Origin: Chloroflexota bacterium
GTDB taxonomy: Bacteria; Chloroflexota; Anaerolineae; Promineifilales; Promineifilaceae
NCBI GenBank assembly: GCA_022616275.1
Contig: JAKEFB010000271.1
Location: forward strand, 1 to 42,596
Direction of reading: 5' to 3'
DNA: 42,596 bases
Position 1 is the first letter of the stretch, and each line of letters begins with the position of its first letter. The notes under the pieces were generated by a model. That model was not told where the DNA came from and did not search any database. It saw nothing but the letters and a program-made list of their open reading frames with translations. The translations under genes were made by a program, and so were the position numbers. Below, in pieces: positions 7,396-14,945 of this stretch.

Positions 7396-8172
7396 TTAAC
7401 CTCCCGTAATCATATACGTGGCGCGGGAAGTTCCCTCGTTGTCCACCAGGGTCACCGTTTCACCCGCTTCCCAGGTTGGCTCGGTCAGCCCCCAGTACAC
7501 GTCGGATAGGCCATCCCGGCCGGCGCCACTGTGGACCAGGATGGCCGCCCCGTCGCCGAACAGGGTAACCTGGCCGAAGGTGTACACCCGGCCCTGCTCG
7601 TCCTGCAACTGCCAGTTCAGCAGGGCCACCGGCCGGCTACCCACGTTGGCAATCGAGACCGCTTCCGTGGCCAGGTCTCCCACGCCAATCACTTCTCGAA
7701 TTTCAATAATAACTTCTCCTTCAACAGGCAGGTCGGTAGGGATAGGTGTCGGCGGAACGGCCGCCGTCGGCGGCAGGGTCGGAATGGAGGTTGGCGTCGG
7801 CAGGCCGCCAATGGGAATAACCAGCTCCTGGTTGACCTGGATAAAGTTAGGATCGCTAAGACCGTTGGCCTGCATAATGTCGCCCAGCGGCACATCGTAA
7901 AGCTGGCTGATGCTGCCCAACGTCTCGCCGGCCTGGACAATGTGGACCCGCGTTTCGGCCGCCGGCGGGGCGGCCGCCTCTGTGCTGGATAAAGCGCCCA
8001 CCGGGGCAGTGCCGCCGGCCAGTGGCGTCGTCAATGCCAGAGGCGTCGAGCCAGCTACGATTTCTGTACCCGGCGGCCGGCGGCTGTCCCACCAGAAAAG
8101 GATAGCCAGCACGACCACGGCCGAGACGATGATGTTAATAAAGATAAAAGGTAGCATCCGACGGACTGACAT
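7396..8172 (-). CDS. LysM plus lamin-tail-domain surface protein
   Basis: The 258-aa product begins MSVRRMLPFIFINIIVSAVV, an N-terminal membrane anchor or uncleaved signal. It is followed by a low-complexity linker, a LysM domain (VHIVQAGETLGSISQLYDVP through VNQELVIPI) and a Pro/Thr-rich linker (LPTPTSIPTLPP). The C-terminal lamin-tail-like beta domain includes VSIANVGSRPVALLNWQLQD and ends ATYMITGG. I chose ATG 8172, with GGAGAG just upstream and the hydrophobic anchor directly after it. The frame stays open further upstream to 8514, but that stretch has no anchor and runs through the glgA promoter region. It probably binds peptidoglycan or glycan at the cell surface. It is the first gene of a minus-strand series running to 3727. 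Confidence 0.85.
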   Translation of the reverse strand: MSVRRMLPFIFINIIVSAVVVLAILFWWDSRRPPGTEIVAGSTPLALTTPLAGGTAPVGALSSTEAAAPPAAETRVHIVQAGETLGSISQLYDVPLGDIMQANGLSDPNFIQVNQELVIPIGGLPTPTSIPTLPPTAAVPPTPIPTDLPVEGEVIIEIREVIGVGDLATEAVSIANVGSRPVALLNWQLQDEQGRVYTFGQVTLFGDGAAILVHSGAGRDGLSDVYWGLTEPTWEAGETVTLVDNEGTSRATYMITGG

Positions 8173-8234
8173 ACGCTCTCCACAAGCATTCTGGGCCGGC
8201 CGGCGTGCTACAGGACTCAGACCGGTTGGCTGGT

Positions 8235-8262
8235 ATTGTACCCCAGGGCCGGGGCCTCGCAA
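8235..8262 (-). promoter_or_regulatory. Possible promoter for the LysM gene
   Basis: On the minus strand TTGCGA (8262-8257) and TACAAT (8240-8235) are 16 nt apart and lie about 60 nt upstream of the LysM start. Each hexamer agrees reasonably with sigma-70 consensus. Confidence 0.35.
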
Positions 8263-8281
8263 GGCAGACCCCGGCCTGCAT

Positions 8282-8310
8282 TTGGCTAATCTTTTCAAAT
8301 AAGGGACAAT
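8282..8310 (+). promoter_or_regulatory. Possible promoter for glgA
   Basis: TTGGCT (8282-8287) and GACAAT (8305-8310) are separated by 17 nt, each matching consensus at four of six positions. A transcript would start near 8317, so the following 18-bp hairpin would lie in the glgA leader. Confidence 0.35.
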
Positions 8311-8315
8311 AAAAC

Positions 8316-8367
8316 CAAGAGCTAGAGCTAGAGCTAGAGGAAGCCAGGACTCTAGCTCTAGCTCTTG
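8316..8367. repeat. Perfect 18-bp inverted repeat made of GAGCTA hexads
   Basis: CAAGAGCTAGAGCTAGAG (8316-8333) is exactly complementary to 8350-8367, with 16 nt between the arms. The arms are tandem 6-nt units (GAGCTA). It lies between the divergent LysM gene and glgA, so it is not a terminator for either gene. A leader hairpin or a protein-binding site is more plausible. Confidence 0.85.
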
Positions 8368-8397
8368 CTCCACACTCAAAGACACAGGAATGAGGTG

Positions 8398-9855
8398 ATG
8401 GCAGACCCATTGAAGATTTTGTATTTGAGCGCCGAGGTTGCGCCGTTTGCCAAGACGGGTGGGTTGGGGGATGTCGGTGGCTCGCTGCCCAAGGCGTTGC
8501 AGGCCCTGGGCCACGACGTGCGGGTGGTGATGCCGGCCTACCGGCCCATTGAGGAAAGCATCTACACCGGCCGCTACGACCTGGAAGTGCTGCCCGGCAA
8601 CCTCAACGTGCTGTTGGGTATCGGCCGGCTGCCGACTGGTGTCTTTGAGGGCCGGCTACCGGGTAGCGATGTGCCAGTCTATTTTATTGCCGAGGGTAAC
8701 CTCTTTAACCGGCCGAACATCTACGGCTACCCGGACGACGCCTATCGTTTTGCTTTTTTTAGCCGGGCAGCGCTGGATCTGACCCTGGCCCTGGACTGGC
8801 GGCCGGACGTGGTCCACGCCCACGACTGGCACACCGCGCCGGCCCTGACCTGGCTCGCCACGGCTGGGCAGGGTTACAATTGGTTCCAGGGTATACCCAG
8901 CCTCTTTACCATCCACAACCTGGCCCACCAGGGGCGGACTACCTGGGACATCTTCAATTACCTGGGCCTGACCACCCACGCCCTGGCCGAGGAGGGCTAT
9001 GGCGAGGTCAATTTCATGGCCCGGGGTATTTACCACGCCACCATGATCAACACCGTCAGCCCCACGTATGCCCGCGAAATTATGACCCCTGACGGAGGCG
9101 CTCACCTCGACGGCCTGCTACGCTACCGCTCCTACGACGTCCACGGTATTCTCAACGGCCTGGATTACGACGAGTGGGACCCGGTCACTGACACCCGCAT
9201 TGCCAGCCGCTACAATGTGAAGAACCTGGCCGGCAAACGGCCGAACAAGCGCGCCCTCCAGGCCCGGGCCGGTTTGCCCCGGCGGGATGACGTGCCCCTG
9301 GTAGCCATGATTTCCCGCCTGGACTGGCAAAAGGGGCTGGACATTACCGGCCACGTCGTTCACCTGCTGCTCAACGGCTACGCCGGGGAGGCCCAGTTTA
9401 TCGTCCTGGGCACGGGCGCGCCCGAATACGAAAATATGTTTGCTCAACTGGCCAGCTACCACCGCGACAAGATGACGGCTTTCCTGGATTACATGCCCGG
9501 CCTGGCCCCTCTCATTTACGCCGGCAGCGACATTTTCCTCATGCCGTCGCGCTTTGAGCCGTGCGGCCTGGGGCAACTGATTGCCATGCGCTATGGCACG
9601 GTGCCGGTCGTCCGGGCAACCGGCGGCCTGGCTGATACGGTCCAGGACATGGTGACCGGCTTCACCTTTAGCGACTATCATACCAGCGCTTTCTGGCACG
9701 CCCTGCAGCGGGCTACCTTTGTCCATAACCTGGATAAAGAAAGCTGGCGTAAGATTCAACTCAACGGTATGACGGCCGACTATTCCTGGCAGCGCTCGGC
9801 CCTGGGCTACCAGCAGCTTTACGAATGGGCCATTGCCCGGATGCGGGGGTGGTAA
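8398..9855 (+). CDS. glgA: Glycogen synthase (ADP-glucose type, GT5)
   Basis: Extends alpha-1,4-glucan from a nucleotide-sugar donor, usually ADP-glucose. The donor-binding K-T-G-G-L-G-D-V motif is at residues 19-26. HAHDWHTA, FTIHNLAHQG, MARGIYHATMINTVSPTYAREI, ISRLDWQKGLDI, MPSRFEPCGLGQLIAMRYGTVPVVRATGGLADTV are all typical of GT5. The length of 485 aa is standard. I chose ATG 8398, next to a GAGGTG ribosome-binding site, over an upstream TTG at 8365 because residues 2-10 then match the family start. malQ follows after 15 nt. Confidence 0.95.
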   Translation: MADPLKILYLSAEVAPFAKTGGLGDVGGSLPKALQALGHDVRVVMPAYRPIEESIYTGRYDLEVLPGNLNVLLGIGRLPTGVFEGRLPGSDVPVYFIAEGNLFNRPNIYGYPDDAYRFAFFSRAALDLTLALDWRPDVVHAHDWHTAPALTWLATAGQGYNWFQGIPSLFTIHNLAHQGRTTWDIFNYLGLTTHALAEEGYGEVNFMARGIYHATMINTVSPTYAREIMTPDGGAHLDGLLRYRSYDVHGILNGLDYDEWDPVTDTRIASRYNVKNLAGKRPNKRALQARAGLPRRDDVPLVAMISRLDWQKGLDITGHVVHLLLNGYAGEAQFIVLGTGAPEYENMFAQLASYHRDKMTAFLDYMPGLAPLIYAGSDIFLMPSRFEPCGLGQLIAMRYGTVPVVRATGGLADTVQDMVTGFTFSDYHTSAFWHALQRATFVHNLDKESWRKIQLNGMTADYSWQRSALGYQQLYEWAIARMRGW

Positions 9856-9870
9856 GTAGAGGTTATTGGT

Positions 9871-11427
9871 ATGCGTTTTCCACGATCTGGCGGCGTTCTC
9901 ATTCATCCCACTTCTTTCCCCGGCCGCTATGGCATCGGCGACCTGGGGGAGGCAGCTTACCGCTTTGTTGACTTTCTGGAGTGGTGCAAACAAACCATCT
10001 GGCAGGTGCTGCCCCTGGGGCCGACCGGCTACGGGGATTCCCCTTACCAGGCTTTTTCGGCCTTTGCCGGCAACCCGTTGCTTATCAGCCCAGACCGGCT
10101 GGTTCAGGAAGGGTACCTGCCGGCCGGGGCTGTGGCCAGCGTGCCCAACCTCCCGACCTACCGGGTGGACTTTGGGCCGGTGATTAACTACAAGAACGAA
10201 CTGCTCCGGCAGGCTTACGAACATTTCCAGGAGCAGGGAACGGCTGAACAACAGGAAGCGTTTGAACAGTTCTGCGCTGTCCAGGCCGGCTGGCTGGACG
10301 ACTTTGCTCTCTTTATGGCCCTGAAGGCCCACCACGCCGATCAGGCGGGCGGGGTCTGGAATACCTGGCCCAAAGAGCTGGTGCGGCGCAGGCCGGCCGC
10401 CTTGAAAAAGTGGGCCGGCACGTTGAATGCTGAAGTCGTCCGGCACAAGTTCAACCAGTTCCTCTTTTTTGAGCAGTGGCTGGCCCTGAAACAGTACGCC
10501 AACGAGCGAGGCATTCGCATTGTCGGCGACGTGCCCATTTTTGTCGCCTTCGACAGCGCCGACGTGTGGGCTAACTCCGACCTTTTTTACCTGGATAGGG
10601 CCGGCCGGCCGACGTTCGTGGCCGGCGTGCCGCCGGATTATTTCAGCGAGACCGGCCAGCGCTGGGGTAATCCCCTTTATCGCTGGGAGGTGATGGCCAG
10701 CAATGACTACGCCTGGTGGGCCGAACGGCTGAAAATGGTCTTTACCCAGGTGGATGTGGTCCGTATTGACCATTTCCGGGGCTTTGAAGCGTATTGGGAG
10801 ATCCCGGCCGACGAACCGACGGCCGTCATCGGCCGCTGGGTGAAGGGGCCAGACGCGGCTTTCTTCCAGGCGATGCGGGAGACGCTGGGCGAACTGCCGA
10901 TTATCGCCGAAGACCTGGGGGTTATTACGCCGGAGGTTGAGGCGCTGCGGGACCGGTTCGGGTTTCCGGGGATGAAAATCCTCCAGTTTGCCTTTGGCGG
11001 GGACAAAAAGAGCGATTTCCTGCCCCATAACTTTACCCACAATTGCGTCGTCTACACCGGCACGCACGACAATGAGACGACGGTTGGCTGGTACCTGAAC
11101 GCCAGTCCGGCCGAACAGGACCACGTCCGCCGCTACGTGGCCCGCGATGGCAGCGACGTTGCCTGGGACCTGATACGTCTGGCCTACGCCTCGGTGGCCG
11201 ACACGGCCGTCGTTCCGATGCAAGACCTGATGTCGCTGGGCAACGAGGCGCGGATGAACTACCCCGGCAAGAGCGGCGGCTGGTGGCAGTGGCGCTACTT
11301 GCCTAACATGCTCACCGATCTGATGGCCTTACGCTTGAAAGAGATGACGGCGCTGTACGGCCGGGCACCGAAGGAGCCGGAGGAGGATGGAGAGACAAGG
11401 GGACAGGGGGACAAGGGGACAAGGTGA
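9871..11427 (+). CDS. malQ: 4-alpha-glucanotransferase (amylomaltase, GH77)
   Basis: Disproportionates alpha-1,4-glucans; with glgA next door it suggests glycogen or maltodextrin turnover. GH77 landmarks are SGGVLIHPTSFPGRYGIGDLG, LPLGPTGYGDSPYQ, the nucleophile region VVRIDHFRGF, IAEDLGVITPEVEALRD and TGTHDNETTVGW. The length of 518 aa is normal. The last ~15 residues (GETRGQGDKGTR) are encoded by a purine-rich 8-nt tandem repeat (about 11398-11427) and look like a recent repeat-driven extension. The stop overlaps the start of the next gene by GTGA. Confidence 0.94.
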   Translation: MRFPRSGGVLIHPTSFPGRYGIGDLGEAAYRFVDFLEWCKQTIWQVLPLGPTGYGDSPYQAFSAFAGNPLLISPDRLVQEGYLPAGAVASVPNLPTYRVDFGPVINYKNELLRQAYEHFQEQGTAEQQEAFEQFCAVQAGWLDDFALFMALKAHHADQAGGVWNTWPKELVRRRPAALKKWAGTLNAEVVRHKFNQFLFFEQWLALKQYANERGIRIVGDVPIFVAFDSADVWANSDLFYLDRAGRPTFVAGVPPDYFSETGQRWGNPLYRWEVMASNDYAWWAERLKMVFTQVDVVRIDHFRGFEAYWEIPADEPTAVIGRWVKGPDAAFFQAMRETLGELPIIAEDLGVITPEVEALRDRFGFPGMKILQFAFGGDKKSDFLPHNFTHNCVVYTGTHDNETTVGWYLNASPAEQDHVRRYVARDGSDVAWDLIRLAYASVADTAVVPMQDLMSLGNEARMNYPGKSGGWWQWRYLPNMLTDLMALRLKEMTALYGRAPKEPEEDGETRGQGDKGTR

Positions 11428-11429
11428 CA
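11397..11429. repeat. Purine-rich octad repeat at the end of malQ
   Basis: Units of GGGGACA and AGGGGACA-type spaced 8 nt apart cover the malQ terminus, its stop codon and the start of the next gene. This places a tandem array of the intergenic type inside coding sequence. Confidence 0.7.
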
Positions 11430-12473
11430 GGCAAGAAGACGATCACTCTACGAGCGGGAAGAGGAGGGAACGAGGAACTCTCTTTGTCTCCGGAGTTGGC
11501 CGGAGTTCGCAGCGAACTCTCAACTCATCACCCCCTCTCCCCCTCACGCCTGTTGCCATGCCTTTTACTGGTGTTGGCCCTGGCTTGCGGCCGGGCGGGA
11601 GAGGAGCCGGCCGTGCCCGCTTTTCCGACAGATGAGGTTGAGGAGCCGGCCGTCGCGGCCGGGGAGCCAGAGAACGCGCCGGCGGGTAGCAGCGAGGGGG
11701 AAATGATCTCTGGCGGGGAGACGCGCCACTACCGGCTTTACGTGCCTTCCACCTACCGGCCGGATCAACCCCTGCCGTTGGTGGTCAATTTGCATGGTCT
11801 GGGGGCCAGGGCGGTCGAGCAGGAGTTGCTCAGCGGCATGTCGGAAAAGGCGGAAACGGCCGGCTTTATTGTCGTCTACCCCGAGGGGCTGGGTACGCCC
11901 CAATCCTGGAACGTGCTTCCCAGCCAGGTGAACAACAGGGACGTACAGTTTATCCGTGACCTGGTCGAACATCTGCAAGACCAGTTGGCTATTGACCCGG
12001 CGCGTATTTACGTGACCGGGATTTCCAACGGGGGTGGGCTGGCCCACCGGTTGGGCTGCGATCTGGCTGGCGTTTTCGCTGCTATTGCCCCGGTCTCAGG
12101 GGCCTACCTCTTTGGCCACGACTGCCAGCCGTCCCGGCCGGTCCCGGTCATCGCCTTCCACGGCACGGCCGACCGGATTGTACCTTACGATGGCCAGGGA
12201 CGGAGCCTGCCACCCATTCCTCAGTGGGCGGCCGATTGGGCGGCTCGCAACGGCTGCGCCGGCGGGCCGGCCGTGACCTTCGAGCAGGGCGAAGTGACTG
12301 GGGAAAGCTGGAGCGATTGCCGCCGGGGGGCGACAGTGACGCTGGTCACCATCCAGGACGGCGGCCACACCTGGCCCGGCGCGGCGCTGGCCCCCAACCT
12401 GGACATTGCCACCCAGGATATCAACGCTACCGACGCCATCTGGGAGTTCTTCGCTGCCCACCCCATGCCCTGA
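11424..12473 (+). CDS. PHB-depolymerase-like esterase, putative lipoprotein
   Basis: Alpha/beta-hydrolase of the polyhydroxybutyrate depolymerase/feruloyl-esterase (LpqC-like) group. Visible motifs are VVNLHGLGA (oxyanion region), the nucleophile Ser201 in TGISNGGG, FHGTADRIVPY with the acid Asp, and GGHTWPG with the catalytic His. The segment LPCLLLVLALAC followed by GRAG resembles a lipobox, so the mature enzyme is probably a surface lipoprotein. The GTG start at 11424 leaves about 45 residues before that signal, which is unusually long. No better start is visible, so the true start may be a later non-ATG codon. It could act on polyesters, esterified plant polymers or other esters. Confidence 0.82.
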   Translation: MTGKKTITLRAGRGGNEELSLSPELAGVRSELSTHHPLSPSRLLPCLLLVLALACGRAGEEPAVPAFPTDEVEEPAVAAGEPENAPAGSSEGEMISGGETRHYRLYVPSTYRPDQPLPLVVNLHGLGARAVEQELLSGMSEKAETAGFIVVYPEGLGTPQSWNVLPSQVNNRDVQFIRDLVEHLQDQLAIDPARIYVTGISNGGGLAHRLGCDLAGVFAAIAPVSGAYLFGHDCQPSRPVPVIAFHGTADRIVPYDGQGRSLPPIPQWAADWAARNGCAGGPAVTFEQGEVTGESWSDCRRGATVTLVTIQDGGHTWPGAALAPNLDIATQDINATDAIWEFFAAHPMP

Positions 12474-12508
12474 GAGGGGGGAGGTTTCCAAAACCTCCCC
12501 CCTCTCAG
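12470..12508 (+). terminator. 18-bp perfect hairpin after the esterase gene
   Basis: CTGAGAGGGGGGAGGTTT (12470-12487) pairs perfectly with 12491-12508 across a 3-nt loop. The stem includes the esterase stop codon. No continuous T-tract follows, so it may act as a terminator of imperfect type or as a 3'-end stabiliser. Confidence 0.65.
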
Positions 12509-12513
12509 TAAAT

Positions 12514-12542
12514 TTGACTTTTACTGTGCTCTATGGGAAAAT
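12514..12542 (+). promoter_or_regulatory. Probable tRNA-Arg promoter
   Basis: TTGACT (12514-12519) and GAAAAT (12537-12542) are separated by 17 nt. The predicted start (about 12550) lies a few bases before the mature tRNA. Confidence 0.5.
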
Positions 12543-12555
12543 CTTAGTTTGGGAA

Positions 12556-12627
12556 GCCCCTGTAGCTCAGAGGATAGAGCGTTGGCCTCCGGAGCCAAAG
12601 GCCCGAGTTCGAGTCTCGGCAGGGGTA
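12556..12627 (+). tRNA. tRNA-Arg (anticodon CCG)
   Basis: A complete cloverleaf can be drawn. The acceptor GCCCCTG pairs with CAGGGGT (closing G-U pair). The D-arm is GCTC/GAGC, the anticodon arm is TTGGC/GCCAA with loop CTCCGGA (anticodon CCG, reading CGG), and the T-arm is CCGAG/CTCGG with loop TTCGAGT. The discriminator is A, and CCA is not encoded. Confidence 0.93.
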
Positions 12628-12630
12628 CAG

Positions 12631-12727
12631 CTTCATGATTCCATGAAGTAGGCGCGGACTTGCCTCTGGCGTAGTTGCTACCTTAATGTCATGGCACTAC
12701 ATGGGCAAGTTGGCGCTTTTTTATTTT
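12631..12727 (+). ncRNA. Structured element with T-tract between tRNA-Arg and RRM gene
   Basis: A small hairpin (CTTCATG/CATGAAG, 12632-12648) is followed by a long nested fold. GCGC 12652-12655 pairs with 12713-12716, ACTTGCC 12658-12664 pairs with GGCAAGT 12704-12710, and inside these GTAGT 12671-12675 pairs with ACTAC 12696-12700. The fold ends in TTTTTTATTTT (12717-12727). It could be a long-looped terminator for the tRNA, the 3' end of a small RNA, or a conditional leader for the RRM gene. Confidence 0.5.
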
Positions 12728-12760
12728 GCAAGGGTAAGTTCTAGTGGCTGGCCCGGTAAG

Positions 12761-12776
12761 CCCACCAGTTGGGTGG
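12761..12776 (+). promoter_or_regulatory. Leader hairpin just upstream of the RRM ribosome-binding site
   Basis: CCCACC (12761-12766) pairs perfectly with GGGTGG (12771-12776) over a 4-nt loop, ending 3 nt before AGGAGA (12780-12785). Such a hairpin could tune translation of a cold-inducible RNA-binding protein; the function is inferred. Confidence 0.45.
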
Positions 12777-12793
12777 TTTAGGAGAAAGAAAAA

Positions 12794-13096
12794 GTGAATA
12801 TCTACGTTGGTAACCTGTCGTTTGACACCACCGAGGAGGATCTGCGGGCGGCCTTTGCCGCTTATGGTGAGGTTTCCTCTGCGGCCATTATCAAGGATAA
12901 GTTCAGTGGCGAGTCGCGCGGTTTCGGTTTTGTCGAGATGCCTCGCCAGTCTGAAGCCCAGACGGCCATGCAATCGCTGAATGGCAGCGAGCTGCGCGGC
13001 CGGACGCTGACTGTAAATGAAGCCCGGCCACGGGAAGAGCGCGGCAACCGGTTCGAGCGGAAGGATAACTTCCGGGGTGACCGTCGCCGGCGTTAA
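12794..13096 (+). CDS. RRM RNA-binding protein
   Basis: The 100-aa protein has one RNA-recognition motif: RNP2 as IYVGNLSF (residues 3-10) and RNP1 as SRGFGFVEM (around 41-49). An Arg-rich tail follows (NEARPREERG to GDRRRR). It resembles the glycine/arginine-tailed Rbp proteins of cyanobacteria, which respond to cold and act as RNA chaperones. The GTG start lies 8 nt after AGGAGA. A strong terminator follows at 13171-13206. Confidence 0.93.
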   Translation: MNIYVGNLSFDTTEEDLRAAFAAYGEVSSAAIIKDKFSGESRGFGFVEMPRQSEAQTAMQSLNGSELRGRTLTVNEARPREERGNRFERKDNFRGDRRRR

Positions 13097-13097
13097 T

Positions 13098-13156
13098 TTT
13101 GGAGATTAGAGAATAGAGATTGGAGATTGTGATCAACTTCTGTTGTCAATCTCCAA
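13098..13156. repeat. GGAGATT-type heptad array with inverted arm
   Basis: Units of GGAGATT, AGAGAAT and AGAGATT run through 13101-13129. TTGGAGATTG (13120-13129) is perfectly complementary to CAATCTCCAA (13147-13156). The array starts directly after the RRM stop codon. Confidence 0.75.
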
Positions 13157-13170
13157 ATTAAGTGAAAGGG

Positions 13171-13206
13171 CCGGCCGGGATAGAGTGATGTCCCGGCCGG
13201 TTTTTT
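13171..13206 (+). terminator. Rho-independent terminator of the RRM gene
   Basis: CCGGCCGGGA (13171-13180) pairs with TCCCGGCCGG (13191-13200) over a 10-nt loop and is followed by six Ts. Confidence 0.88.
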
Positions 13207-13250
13207 GTTGGGGAGCCTGACCGGCACTTCAGGGAACGCCACAGCGCCGG

Positions 13251-13505
13251 CTAAAAGCTACTTTTCGTTTTCTGTTGGGATGCGGGTGGGGACAGGACGG
13301 CGATTTTCTTGGCCACAGTGCCATAGTAGCGCTCTGATTGGCGGATGAAATGGACCATAAGCCCTTCTTCCGGCCGGCCGATTTCCATATCTTTAAATTC
13401 AAAGTATAGTTCACTGCCGTCATTATCTTGAATGATAATGCCGAACTGCTTGTCGGGGTCAATCCAGCGGATGACGCCGGTGCCGACTTCGGGTGCTTCG
13501 CTCAT
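13251..13505 (-). CDS. Cold-shock-domain-like small protein
   Basis: The 84-aa protein follows the cold-shock-domain pattern: GVIRWIDPDKQFGIIIQ (RNP1 region), then SELYFEFKDME (RNP2 region), and GLMVHFI near the last strand. The usual KGFGFI and VFVH residues are only partly conserved, so nucleic-acid binding is probable but not certain. It converges on the RRM gene across the shared terminator region. Together with tRNA-Arg these form a small RNA-related cluster. ATG 13505 is preceded by AAGGA on the minus strand. Confidence 0.75.
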   Translation of the reverse strand: MSEAPEVGTGVIRWIDPDKQFGIIIQDNDGSELYFEFKDMEIGRPEEGLMVHFIRQSERYYGTVAKKIAVLSPPASQQKTKSSF

Positions 13506-13591
13506 GGATATCCTTCCTTACTATGATACGTGCTGGCGAACTTCGTTCGCAGCGATGCGCGGCGCTGGTTGTAGGCCGGCCTCTGGCCTGG

Positions 13592-14776
13592 TCACCCGGC
13601 CACTTTGGTGTGGTCAACGGTCTTCACCGACAGATAAGCGCCGTGTGAAATGGCCAGGAGGGTGTTCAGGCTGTCGGAGAAGGGTGGCAAGTCCACGCCG
13701 AGGGGATGCAACAGGACAGGGCCATTGCGCAGGAGCGCGGCCAGGGCAGCGGCGTAGGCCACCAGGACGATAATGGTGAAGAAAAACATCTGCACCTTGG
13801 ACATGTCAATGAGCATGTAGTTGCCGACCTCGTTGCCGCGAAAGAGGTCGCTCCAGGTGGCCTGCGAGGGATCGCTGTTGCGGTGGAGCAGGCCTTCCCG
13901 CTCGGTGTCAGCACGTTGGCGGGCAATGGCAGCATTTTGATAGGTGGCTTCGGACTGGGCCAGGACTGCCTCGGCTTGCTGGACGGCGGTGACGGCGTCA
14001 CGGTGGACCTTGTCGGCCGCGGCGCGACGGGCTTCGGCCAGCCGCTGCACGCCGCGCAAGGCGGCCTCAGCCTCTTGCCTGGCCTCGTCGGTGGCGGCCT
14101 GGTCCAGGGCGTTCTGGGCCTCTTGCAGCAGTTGGGCCATGTCGTTTTCAGTCTGCTGCTTTTTAAGTAAGGCGTCGTTGGCGGCCGTTTTGGCCTTTTC
14201 CAGGGCGGCGCTGGCCTCGTCTCGCGCTTTCTGGGCGCTCTCCTCCTCCAGCGCCCAGCGCCCCAGGCTGGCCTCGCGAATCTCGACGACGCGATTTTTC
14301 TTGTTGCTCTGGATGAGATTGGAACCGGCAAAGGAGGCGGCGCTGATGCCCATGGCCAGGACCAACTCGGAGGGGAAGGTGATTTGTAAGGGGGCCGGCT
14401 CGCATTCGTCGTCGGCCGGCTCACAGACCAGATTGCCCAGGATGCGGGGCATGGCAATGGTCAGGTAGGCGGACAGGACCAGGATTGACCAGAGCACAAT
14501 TTGCAGCCGGGAAAGGCTCATTTTGTAGCCGGAATCAATGAGCACGCCCAGCCAGCGGCCGGTGGTCGCCCGGCCGATCAGGCCCAGAAAGAGGGCCATG
14601 ACGGCGATCAGAATAGCCCAGGAAATGAGCCGGTCAACGCCGGTAGCCTGGAGCTGGGGCCAGGGGCCGGTGAACGAAAGAACGGCCGCGGCGGTCAGGA
14701 ATACGATGACAATAAAAGGCCAGGGAATGGTGCTGGCGCGCCGGGTCGGGCCGGTAGGAGCTGTCATTTCAGCCAT
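13592..14776 (-). CDS. Multi-pass membrane protein with central coiled coil
   Basis: About 394 aa. Four hydrophobic segments occupy the first half (WPFIVIVFLTAAAVLSF near 20-36, then ISWAILIAVMALFLGLI, LSRLQIVLWSILVLSAYLTI and ELVLAMGISAASFAGSNLI). A highly charged Ala/Glu-rich coiled coil spans roughly residues 170-290. Two further segments follow (KVQMFFFTIIVLVAYAAAL and NTLLAISHGAYLS). I chose ATG 14776 because GGAGGAA lies directly upstream. The pattern suggests a scaffold or sensor with a long helical arm on one membrane face. I recognise no named family. Confidence 0.75.
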   Translation of the reverse strand: MAEMTAPTGPTRRASTIPWPFIVIVFLTAAAVLSFTGPWPQLQATGVDRLISWAILIAVMALFLGLIGRATTGRWLGVLIDSGYKMSLSRLQIVLWSILVLSAYLTIAMPRILGNLVCEPADDECEPAPLQITFPSELVLAMGISAASFAGSNLIQSNKKNRVVEIREASLGRWALEEESAQKARDEASAALEKAKTAANDALLKKQQTENDMAQLLQEAQNALDQAATDEARQEAEAALRGVQRLAEARRAAADKVHRDAVTAVQQAEAVLAQSEATYQNAAIARQRADTEREGLLHRNSDPSQATWSDLFRGNEVGNYMLIDMSKVQMFFFTIIVLVAYAAALAALLRNGPVLLHPLGVDLPPFSDSLNTLLAISHGAYLSVKTVDHTKVAG

Positions 14777-14864
14777 AGTTCCTCCGCTGGTGGGGTGGCA
14801 GGCGCCACGCCACACTTGGCATAAAACGCTTCTACCGGATTGTATGTGAGAACGTGGAGAGGGG

Positions 14865-14899
14865 CAAGTGGCAGGTGGCAGGTGTCAAGTGCCAGGTGC
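14865..14899. repeat. CAGGTGG-type heptad array
   Basis: Five consecutive 7-nt units: CAAGTGG, CAGGTGG, CAGGTGT, CAAGTGC, CAGGTGC. It lies between the SRPBCC gene and the membrane-protein gene, both on the minus strand. Confidence 0.8.
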
Positions 14900-14945
14900 C
14901 AGACTGTGGCAAGGCCAAAGTCCTGTCAAGTGGCGATAGGTAGTT

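Noticed and set aside
8316-8367. Terminator
   Set aside because: The flanking genes diverge from here and there is no T-tract, so termination is not the likely role.
8173-8514. Upstream extension of the LysM gene to 8514
   Set aside because: It would run through the divergent promoter region and into glgA, and would bury the membrane anchor internally. ATG 8172 has a ribosome-binding site.
9118-11223. 701-codon open frame on the minus strand
   Set aside because: It lies wholly antisense to glgA and malQ, whose motifs are complete. Long antisense frames are expected in GC-rich codon-biased DNA.
12556-12627. Integration (attachment) site at tRNA-Arg
   Set aside because: No integrase gene, no repeated tRNA 3' end and no foreign-looking block were found downstream.
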